Of a stretch of 64,000 nt of DNA, positions 13,401 through 25,400 are shown one piece after another. The stretch lies in contig NC_092673.1 of NCBI RefSeq assembly GCF_964355755.1, positions 27,967,001-28,031,000 on the forward strand. The letters are read 5' to 3'. The position numbers were made by a program, and so were the translations under genes. The stretch comes from Antedon mediterranea. Its lineage: Eukaryota; Echinodermata; Crinoidea; Comatulida; Antedonidae. Each line of letters opens with the position of its first letter. The stretch's first letter is position 1. The notes under the pieces are model-generated. The model ran no database searches. It was not told where the DNA came from and saw nothing but the letters and a program-made list of their open reading frames with translations.

Positions 13401-16400
13401 AAATTGGATTGTGCACCCTCTCACAGGCAGCTGATAGGCAGTATGCAACACCTGATCCTGACAAATACGAATACACAAATCATTTTATTTAAATTTTTTA
13501 AATCATAAAATGAAGTTTAACAATCATAAAATAACAAACAGAAGCAAAAAGTAGATTACATACACAAACACTAATGAATTAAAGCAATACTTAATCGTTT
13601 AAGCAGAATTAATTAGGTAGAAAAATAAGATTTTATGTTATAATAAGAGAATTTTTTATATACAATTATTAAGATATTTACAAATTTAAGCCTAAAAAAG
13701 ACCTAAATTGCAAAATTTTGAATCTTGTATTCTTACGACTTTCATTATCTAGGGCAGATGATTTAGGATACAGGTACAGGTACAGTAAATATAGATAACT
13801 ATGTACAGAAGTATTACATGTTTATTCTATTTACCCTAATTTTAAAATATTGGTATTTTTTTTTTAGATGTCAATGAGTGCCTTGCTGATACGTTCACAT
13901 GTCCAGATCAATCTACATGCTCAAATACAGTTGGCAGCTACATTTGCAACTGTAACACTGGTTACATACTAAATGTAACCAGTGAAATTTGTGAAGGTAC
14001 TAAAATATAGATACAAATAATACTATACAAATAATGAATGTTTTTGAGTTGGATGATGAACATTTTTTCATGAGTTCAGTTATGTTTTCCTGCATGTGTA
14101 TTTGTTTGTTTCTTTTGATATTTTTTAGTTAGCAGGATTACTCAAACAGTTATTGCCTGATTTCCACTGTATGGGAACATGTCATTGCAATTTCATATGC
14201 CTAGTTCAAATATCAAGTTGATCGTTTTGTTTATTTTGTTTTATTAGTTTCTCTATACATTTTAAAATAAAAGATAAAAATTACAAATTGCAAAAAAAAA
14301 ATTACAATAAACAAGAAAAATATCAAAAATGTGCGGATGGAGGTCAAAATAAGTTGCGGACAACTTTAAGTCGTGACCACGTGACATGAATGGACAGTTT
14401 GACATTAGGATGAGAAAAGGCTTCACTCTTTTATTATTGTTCATTTTTATTTATTCACTAAATTCAATACCTGTTATAAACAGTTAGACTGATATACCAG
14501 TGTGGTAGACTTTTATTCAATATTATCTATTATATTTACGCTTTTTACTTACTTAATAAAATTTGTTTAATACACCTAGACATTGATGAGTGTGAAGAAC
14601 TAACGTTTGACTGTTTTGATAACAGTTATTGTGAAAATACAGAAGGGTCTTACAATTGTATATGTATCGACGGATATGAGGGTGATGGCACGTTTTGTGC
14701 AGGCAAGTATTCTATTACCTCATTACAATTTATGTACAATTTATGTACATGATGCGGCGAGCACAATGATATTACAGCGTACACAATGGTATTGCTGCGA
14801 GCACAATGATATCGCAATGATATTGCATTGAGCACAATAGTATTGCGGCGAGCACAATGATATTACAGCGTACACAATGGTATTGCTGCGAGCACAATGA
14901 TATTGCATTGAGCACAATAGTATTGCATTGAGCACAATGGATTGCAGTGAGAAAAGTGATATTATAGCGTACACAATGGTATTGCTGCGAGCACAATGAT
15001 ATCGCAATGATATTGCATTGAGCACAATAGTATTGCATTGAGCACAATGGATTGCAGTGAGAAAAGTGATATTGAAGCGATCACAATACGGTATTGCAGC
15101 GAGCACAATAGTATTGCAGCGAGCACAATAGTATTGCAGCGAGCACAATAGTATTGCAGCGAGCACAATGATATTGCAGTAAGAAAAGTGATATTGAAGC
15201 AATCACAATACGGTATTGAAGCTATCGCAATACGGTATTGAAGCTATCGCAATACGGTATTGCAGCGAGCACAATGGTATTGCAGCCAGAACAATGGTAT
15301 TGCAGCGACTGTACTCATCAATACATATTTTTTCTTTAGAAATTTTATACTATCCAAGTGGGATCGAAAATGGTGATGAAGAATTGCTCTCCGTAGGACC
15401 ACTGGGAGAATTAGTGTCCAGAAATTTTATTCCTCGGTTTGGCTTTCCTTATGGCGGGAATTTCCTACCGATTGTTTATGTAAGTTAAAGATAGAAATAA
15501 AGGAACATTTCAAAATTATCATACTGCAGTTACTGCAGCAACCACATTTGTTTATTCTGTAACCTGTTAAAGCAATTATTTAGCAACTTTTTTTGGTGGG
15601 TGTATTCGTACACACTGTTTACTGCATGTTATATTACACAAATAAAAGCAGATAATTTTTTAAAAACAACTCCACTCCATTTTAGTAATAACATTTATTT
15701 ATGTAGAGCAGCTTCTGTGTTATGTTTGTTTTGAATAAGATTGAATTTACTTTTCTATCCCTAAACAATTACCTAAATATTATACAAAACCAATTTTTCA
15801 GTTCACAGAAAATGGAATATTTGTGCTAGTAAATGATGATGAGGAAAAGATGAGTTATCCAAGACCATCATCTACTCAGTTTCAAAGTTTTGACCTCAGA
15901 AACATAATTTCTGTTTTTTGGACTGATGGAGACCTGAGTAGTGACATTGGAAATGTTTTCTTTCGGGTATGATGATTATTTCTTATTTATATGTGATATT
16001 ATACCACTTTCAGAGAAAGAGTAAAGAAGTACCAGTAGTTACAAACAGTACGTCAGTGTAATAGCAAAACTCCCAGATGCAAAACTAGAATACTGAAATA
16101 AAAACTAACAAGAGGAGGAATTAGTGTGTCTTTGCTTAATCTTGGTTCACACTAAATGTGATCATCACAAAAGTCAGTTGATCAATGGCCAAGCAACAGT
16201 TTGAATAATTTATTCTTTGTGATTGGTCAAATTTCCTCCATTGCGCTTACGTCCTTGCGCTGCATCCTGGTCTACCTATTTATATTATAGATTAATGATG
16301 TGTTGTTGCCTTTATTATCAACAGGAATACACAACTGACACGACAGAAGAGATGAATTTCATTGAAATAGTAAAGCAAAGACTTATAGATCTGTATCAAG

Positions 16401-19400
16401 AGGATGTCCCATTAACCTTTTCTCCAACCTGGGTATTAAAAGTCACATGGGTAAACATACCACAAAGACCAGTTAGTACCAGTAATGATCATGTAAGTAT
16501 TAATTCTTCTAGTTTTGATATTGTCAAACATTCTGACTGGTTGGTCCGTGGCCATATTATAATTGTTATGTCCTGGAATTGGCTTGTAAGAGTAAATTGG
16601 GTCTTCGTCAATGGTTATTGGTCCAAACTTTGATTTTAAGCACTTTGAGACATTTTAAATTGTGCCATATATGGTTTTGATTATCTTATTAGCATATAAT
16701 ATATCATTTTGTTGCATCATTTCTTTTTATAGCGAAATACCTTCCAGGCTATTCTTTTGACCGATGGTCAATATAGTTTTGCCATGTTCTTCTTTGAAGA
16801 GAGACAGATGAGATGGGACAGAGCACTAGAGACACCTGCTGATGCTATAATTGGCTACAACATTCCTTTCTTTCGAACCGTTGACTTCCAAACTCAGGCT
16901 CCTCTTTCCACCAATCCTTATAGACCTGATGAGGTCAATGGTAATACTGGAAGAAAGGGGCAATATGCTGTTCGATTAGAGGGAAATACAGATGACACTG
17001 TAAACCCAAGGAAGCGTTGTATAACCTGGTATGAAGAGGATAGGGCATCAAACTATATTTACCCCGGAAATCAAGGATCATGTCCCTGTGGGCTTCTACT
17101 GGCCGCGTTAGATGGCAGATATAGATTTGTTTCTCAAATATCACTGAATCCTTTTGGCCGTGGTAGAGGAACTGATATAAACATCCTATTGGGAAACAGA
17201 GGAATCTCTTCTGGACTGTTTTCACTTGTTGTAGCTCTTCTAAATAATGGTAAGATGTATACTATTATACTACTGTATATTATTACCTCCTATACTACTA
17301 TACAATCTGAACAATATGTGCCAAGAAGCTGGAATATCAGAACATAAGTTCTTGTGTCAGACCCACAGATTTTATCAACCTTAAGAAACATTATTTTACT
17401 GCAGTAACTACAATTTTGTTATGCAATAACGAATGATTTTAGTTGGTTTCAATGTTATATGCTACAATAAACAATGATTTACTCCTAAAACAAAGAAGAG
17501 GAAATAACGTGTACAGTAGTTACTGCAGTAGTTAATAATGCATCTTGATTATATTATCATTTCACATTGATTTTTTTTCTTCAATGCCATATAGGTAAAA
17601 TGAATTACTAAACTATGTACAGAACAGAAAATCAAATAAATAAAATAAATTTATAACAAATTTTAAAATAAATAGGAGAATGAAGTAGAAACAAATTGGT
17701 TTTAAGATTTTAAATTAGAATTTCTTCTTGTATTTCAATTATAATTTATTTTATTTCAGCATTGGGCAGTTATATCTGTCTACAAAGCTCAACTTTCAAC
17801 CGTGACCTGTCTGGGACTGAATGTTGTTATAGGTTGAATGGATTTTCTCTGATAGAAGGTTATCAAGGACTTGGGTTTACAAGCTATGCATTCCGCTACG
17901 GTTACACATTTGGAAGATTCTTTTTTGTAAATCAGTACATCGATCATGTGGGTAAGACATCACAATAGATTTTCTCTAGGGGGTTATGGTTATTTAAAGA
18001 CACTCTCCTACATTTTTCATTTAACGTCACAACCTGTGAAAATTGTAAAAATGAAAACTATATACAAGAAACTTTATTTGTCTCTTTGTAAAAATACAAT
18101 GAAATGTTGACAGCAATTCCGATTAAAATACATAAACTTTGAGATATAGTTCATTAATTGTAAACCAGTTAATTAAATTACGTTGCAATGCAAGACAGTT
18201 TGGTCAAGCTGTCAGTAGACTTTATCAATTGCATGTTATGATGACTCCTTTCCAACCACATGAAAATGTTTTCACTCTACAGAAACTGACTAAAAAATTA
18301 AAAAACACTCTGTTTAATTTTATAAGGTTAAAATTATAAGGTTACAAATTACATTCTACAGACACCGGTGTTTAAAATATGAATAGAGTTTGGCACAAAA
18401 TAGAGTTTTTTCTTGGACTTTAAATCACTAAAAAAAAGACTAAGAAAAAATAAGTATAATCTTATAATGTAAGCAGCCTGCTACAATGCCAGCATGGATC
18501 ATGGACAGATTGATATCTTCGTTTTGCTTCTGTGATACACACCACTGTTTTTGTTTGTGTGAGAGTAACCAACTTGAATGATCTGGTTTAATGTTTTTAA
18601 AGTGACATATGCATTATTTTTACAAAACGTCAAAAACTGCAGAAATAGTGTCTAAAACTCTGTCTACACTATCAAACTAGTGACAAAACTTTGAAATGCC
18701 CAAATATGGCAGTGATATGACATCATCATGTCCATATATAGGCAGCACATCACATTTTTTGTCACATTAAGTTTGATAGTGTAGACAGAGCTTAAGAGAA
18801 AGTAATTTTGAACAGAGACTAGTGGTTTTACTATGATTTTACTGCACTATACATTTTATTTCAGAAAATGATATTATGCCTCAATACTACTGTTGCTATG
18901 AATCAAGAGATAATGATCTATGTGGATTGTATTTTGAACGAAGACCAGCAGTCACCTGTGAAAACTATTTTCCTCCATTCCTTGGTAAGTAGTTTCTGAT
19001 TTGTCCAGCTTACAATCTCCACAATAATATGTTTTCAGTTGTCACCTGGTCCTAGAAACCACCAAACTATGTTGAGGAATAAAGCGAGGAAGCAGGCAGA
19101 GACCTGAGGCCCCTGGTTTAGGAAATCTAAGTGGCCCTCCAAGTTCTAACGCTGGAGGCCTCGGGCGTTTTAGCCTTTTCGGCATATTTTAATGCCTTTT
19201 TTTTTCTCTGGGCACTGCACATGGGCCCCTAAACTCTGGGTTTAGCCAGTGAGTGCTCTCTTAACAAGACTCATAATGAGATACTACGAGCAATAAACAA
19301 CATCAATACTGTAGATAGATAGAGAAGATGGAGTAGTTGAGGAGTGTTTTTATGCTAGATATGCTTTAATATCTATATTTGGGTAAAATTGAGAGAAAAC

Positions 19401-22400
19401 CGTTTCCGTTGTTTAGATGAGTCTTGGGAAGTACCTACATCAAAAATAAATTCTGTTCTAATTTTGTTTAGGTCTAACAGTAGTTTGACCAGGCTAATGT
19501 TTACACATGTTTATAATAAAGAACAGTATAGTTACAAACAAGATTAGTAAAGCATCATTCACTAAACACATGTGTGTTTAAGATACTCTATAACACTTAC
19601 TTACTTGTTTACTTGTTTCCGGAGCTCAGCTTAGCTGGGTCTGGAATCGAGGCTAGGCTATGCCTATAAGCCCCTCTTAACATCAACTCTTGAATATGGC
19701 GCAAATTTTAGAGGGTGGTTGGACCATGCCCGTTCAAGACCTGATTAAATTGATTGGTTGATCTTGAAGATACTACATCCTCCGATAACGAATTCCATAC
19801 TATAATAGCTTTTTGACCAAACGAGTCCCTCATCCAATTTGTGTGTGAGAACTTAAATTTTAATTAAGGGATCATTATAGAGGGCGTATGTATGAATTAC
19901 TCATCAAACAAGACTCTTTATTGCAGCTTGGTTGTTCGGTGATCCACATATAACCACCCTCGATGGACTCGGATACACGTTTAATGGTAAAGGAGAGTTT
20001 CTTTGCGTCGATGTTGCCAATGGAATGTTCCAATTGCAATGCCGAATGTCTGGTGTTATCTCAGACCCAACTACCAAAGCTACAATATTCAGTGCCTTTG
20101 TTGGTTCACACACTGGTGGAGAAAGTAACACCTTCGTAAGTAAAACCAACTTGTTTCTTATCATTTTCTGACTACATTTTAGAAGGCCTTTATGGTAATG
20201 TTAGAATCTTTGTTAACATAAATAATAAGTTTATAACATGATCATTTTAATATAGGAATTGTAATCATTAACTATTATAATTGTTTTTATGTTATTGTCT
20301 CCGCCTAATTTTATTGAATATAATTATGGATTTTAAATCCTCTTTATTATATTAGTTACAAAGTATTTTGAAGAACATGGATCAATTTATATATGATTAA
20401 TTTCAAGGTACAATTTACGCTGAATGCTAATGGAACAGACATTGAATTGTTGGTGAATGGCACAATTCAACTTACAATTGATGATATTAGAGATGGTAAT
20501 TTTTATAAGTATTTTTAATTTGTTTTCATAAGAATTTTTAATTTTAATTTGTTTTCATAAGTATTTTTAATTTGTTTTTATATGTATTTTTTGGAGTATT
20601 TTAAATTGTTTACGCCAATAAGGTTGATGTTTATATGCCACAACTCTACAGATCACACATAGACCGATGTAATGCGAATAATGTATTTTAATAACAGTCA
20701 ATAACTCAATACAACAACATGGAAATCAAAGCAACAACGCACGAACAACTCCAGCCCATGAGGGCGCACTGGCGTGACTACTTTTCTTTCTTCTTCTTTC
20801 TTAATCAGTTTTAATCTAAAACAATATCCTTTAAAGCAATACATGAGAAAAGCAAAACATATGGTAACCGGCATCACAAAATCAAAGCAAAAAATAAAAT
20901 CATGTTATTCAGAGTGAAACTTGTTAAAAAATAAAATAACGTGCAAGATCGTAAAACCACTAGTCCATAATAAATTCAGCAAATCGGTTTGGTAGGTGGT
21001 GAGAGCGTTGAGGTCTTGAACAAGACTGAGAAGTGGGTTCATCGCGAATCTGGTTGTAGGGCGGATCATTATCATGAACATCTTCAAGGACGGTGTTTGT
21101 TGCACCGTCGACAAGCGGAGAAGATATCTCAACAGGAATGACAGGCTGAACTGGGGCAACCACGGTGGGTCCAAATGTATTATCCTCATTGTCCGATCCC
21201 TCACTCTGGTACTTTCGTGAGGTAAGTGTACTAGGAGCAAGTATAGAGCTAGGAACTTTAAAGCATTCGGATCGCTTAACACGGTACGATGTGTTTCGTA
21301 ACTGGGTTCCACTGAACTTGCGAACGCAACACCATGTACCATCAACAGATACGACAAGGTATCTCTTACGTGCGTTAGACTTGTTAAGATCTGCATACAG
21401 GTATACGAGATCACCCACCTCCACAAGAGTTGCAGGAGCAAGTTCACGAGTGGGAGCTTTTGAAATTCGACTGTATTTGTGATTAGAGGTGCGTAATGAG
21501 TGCTGTTCGCGGATAAGCTCGAGGTCAGAGAGTGGGATCTGTTCGTGGGAAAACCGGTCACGCTGGGTCCACATCTCACGAGCGGATAAACCACGGGTGC
21601 GTTCCTGCTTGAGTAATGAGTCATTAACAAGTGCTTGGAATCCGGGTGCCCCGTCGGCACGGATAATGGCGTGGGGACCATCAAGGGGACGGAGCTCAAC
21701 GCACATTCGGATAAGAGCGTCACGAAGTGAGTTATGCTGTTCGTTGTCAAGAAAACAAGCGACTGTGAATGACGTTACCGCTTCTCTCACAATCAGAATG
21801 AATTGACGATTGCGCTTCATGACATCTGCAGCGAACGTAACACCCACAGTTTCCGGTGGGTCGCCAGTAGATAGAGGCCTTAGGAATTCGGCGAAGGGTG
21901 GCGCATTGGTGGCAAGATGAGGTGGTGACTTCGATCGATTTATCCATGTCGAGGGCATAAAAATATCGATGTGCCATTTGTTTGAGTTGGTGACAAGTCG
22001 GGTGGTCTAATCGGATGTGTAAGGCAGTAAGCAGGCCATGCAAAAACGGGCGTGGAACAATAATTCTTTCTCGTGGAGGAGCAAGTGGCTCATGAACGAG
22101 AGACACGAGAAGGTTGTCTTTGCTAAGTGATGCGACAGCGAGGTAGCGTTTGACATCTCTCTTATCGGTAACCTTTTTAGAAGGACGCGTACCTTGGATT
22201 AAGTGGGCGTGTACCCTACGTAAATCAGGGCATTCAGATTGTAGTGAAAGCCATGCGGACCTACTTGTGAAGGGCAACTTGGATTGACCTGTGATGAAAT
22301 CGTGTGAAGCGATTCTGAGTACAACTGATTCCTCAGAGCGCTGAACAAAGGAACATACCTGGCAATTGGCATCAATGCATTCAGGAGCATTGCGGCTTGC

Positions 22401-25400
22401 AAAGTCTGAGGGAACATTCGCGGAACCAGCTAGGTGTCGAACGGAAACCTGGTATCGGCTAGCAGAGGACAGGAAAGTTGATACTCTGGGGCTCACGGAA
22501 AATTCACCCCGGCAAAGCTTTTCAAAAGCCTGCACGCACGGTTTACTGTCAGTTAAAACACAAGCTCGTTTAGTAGATTGAACAACATATGGACTAAAAT
22601 GCTTAACTGCGACAGCGATTGCCAGGGCTTCGATCTCACACGGGAGCCACGTAAGCTGTCGAGCTCTAAGTTTGGCACTAAAGAATCCGGAGATCCGCAG
22701 ACTATCGTCTCGTCTAATGTATAGTGTTGCCCCAATTCCGTGTCTTTTTACTGAACCATCAGTGACTATCCAAAGCTGGTCATCTGGATGGGGTAACGTG
22801 ATTGTTTGGCTGGTTGTGAGCAACTTTTGAGCAGTCTGAAAATCTTCACAAAGGGCATCACACCACGTGATTTTGTCTTGGGACTGTCGGCCAGCCACAG
22901 CATCGTCTAAAGGTGTGAGGATGGAAGCGCAGTTGGGGATAACCCGTGCGAGCACTTTATACGCCCCAATGAACGATCGGAGGCCCTTTACAGTCTTAGG
23001 GGGAGAACACGTAGCGAGCGTCGAAATACGATGTGGATTGGCTCTTAACGTGCCAAGGGACCATGTCCACCCGAGTATAGTGGTAGTTTTTGGGCAGATA
23101 AATGTTTTACTTGCTGAGAGACTGAGGCCGCATCTATAAAGTTCGGACAGCAGTCGGCGCCAGTTGCAAAGTAACTCATCTAGGGTGTCTCCTCCGCAGT
23201 AGAGATCGTCTGCAATCTTGGCAATGACGCCTTCAGAGAGAAGCTCTCCTAAGACGCGGCAGGTTAGTTCCTCCAGCGCTGTTTCAGATCCCGGCATTCC
23301 CATAGCAGACCTGGCGTATACACGGATTCCTCTGAAGGGCGTGGCCACTCCGCAGTACTTCATCGATTCGCGTGAAAGCGGTATCTGATAAAATGCCTTA
23401 GTGAGGTCTGTAGAGATAATGTACTTCCACCTAGCGATATGACGAAGTACAGAGTTTACGTCGGGCATTAGTGAAGGCTGAGGTTTCGCGTATCGACCGA
23501 CATCCGCAAAGGCGGTTGTTACAAGGCGGAATCCTCCGCTGTCTTTCTTTACTAAGAATGATGGGTTTAAATATTCTACTTGAATACCCGCATCTTCAGG
23601 TCGCAAAAAAACACCCATCTTCTCTAAGTCGTCGAACTTCTCTTGAAGCTCAACAAGTTTGTCTCGCGAATACTGTGGAAGTCTGCCTTTTCGCTGTGGT
23701 GGCTGTACAGGGCCCATATTAACGACGGCTTGGAAGGGACCGGCTGCGCCATTATAGCATTTGATATGCGGATCAAAAACAACATCGAACTCTTCGTTAA
23801 GAGATTTAAATCTTTGTCGGATTGTAGGGGGAATGATACGATCAGGGTCAAGGTGAATTTGCAATGAATGTAGTGTCGATTGTGTGGGGCGTGGTGATGA
23901 ACTGGTTTTCACAGGAGGTTTACAAGTGTGGTCATTGGTATTACAATCGTCCGGGACAAAGACGGGGCGTATCTGACAGAAGTGTTCGTTTCGTTTAAGA
24001 ACCTGAGGAAATGATGTGTTATTTTCAATGCGAATTTTTCCGTCAATGCTGTGAATAGTACCATACTCTGGCCAGGTAGGAGGTCGATGAGTATAGCTGC
24101 GAGGTTCAAGGGCGAGCTCATTATCATGAGTCGAAACACCTTCTGGGATTTGTAACTCTATGAAGTCACCGGGCCACAGAGTAGTTAAGCTGCTAGGAGC
24201 GCGTAATACTTGAGCGCGACGAATGGCAGGGGTCTTAGTAGTGTCCTTAGAACCGTACGTATAAGAAGAAGTGTTCCCTATGACTACTTGACGTTTCGCT
24301 GGACGAATGGCGATGTCATTGTTTTCCATAAAGGGTGTGCCTGCCAGAATATCCACATCGAGTCGTTCGACTACGAGGCCGTCAAAGAGAAGTTCAATAT
24401 GGTCGCGGGAAAATGTAATTGTTGTCTCGCCGACAACCTTTAATGGAGATGAGCCATCTGCTTGGTGGGCTGATTGAGATGATTCTCTAATTTCGGCCGA
24501 TAGGGCTGTCGCTGCGGCAAGGGAGATCATATTGCCGGTGGCACCACTGTCGATAGTAATACGTACCGTGTGGTGATTGTGGAAAATGTCGAGATAGGGC
24601 GACTGTCTGATCTGCACGCGTAGTGCAGCCTGTTCTGTCTGGTTATCTGCTAAACTGGCGTCATCGCTAACGTCAGTCTCCTCGATACCTTCAATGATTC
24701 CGATGACCTGTCTAGCCCTGACCATGTACTTCCGGTCCTGTTCAGGTAAGTGAATGCATCCACTGAGAAAGTGGGTGTCATGCTTTCGACCAGCCTGTTT
24801 GCAAAGAGGACAAGACTTTAGCTGTCGACGAATATGACTAGTAGTATTACGAGACGTGCGAGAAGCGCGTTGATAGTTGACCGTGGGAGGTGTTGCGAAA
24901 GTACGCATTGCGCGTGTGTCTTCTGTAGCACGCAATTCATCGAGAAGGGAATCCATCGCTTGCGAAATTTCGGGCTTTATTGTCGCCAGGGTACGATCTC
25001 GCAGATCAGTTCCATATCGTTGCTTGACTAGACGCGGGAGGTCTTTATGGATAAGGGATAACCAGGTTAACACAATAAAGTTCTCCACAGTAGGTGTCAT
25101 TTCTTCATCCTCTGTGATCGCGACGCCGTGATGATTAATTCCGCCTCCAGTGCGTAGCAAATTATCGTCAGCAAATGCCAATAGTCGTTGATACAAATCT
25201 TCTGGACGTTCACCAGCCTCGAGGTGAATAGTGGCAAAGTCTAAGAAGTGACCTCCGGTCGTTTGGAAACCATAGTGAAGTCGGATGGCCTGCCAGATTT
25301 GCGAGATGGACGTGGAGCTTTTAACAATTGTGCTTCGAGAAATAATAGGACAGAAGTTTGCGATCTGGCCTAGCATGAGCTCGAGCATGTGTACCTTTTG

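Noticed and set aside
14741-15202. Cys-rich minus-strand frames over the 14.8-15.3 kb minisatellite
   Set aside because: Product of the repeat unit; no exon signals.
20905-21806. Other frames over the retrotransposon (for example 281 codons at 20905-21750 minus, 105 codons plus)
   Set aside because: Shadows of the integrase frame.
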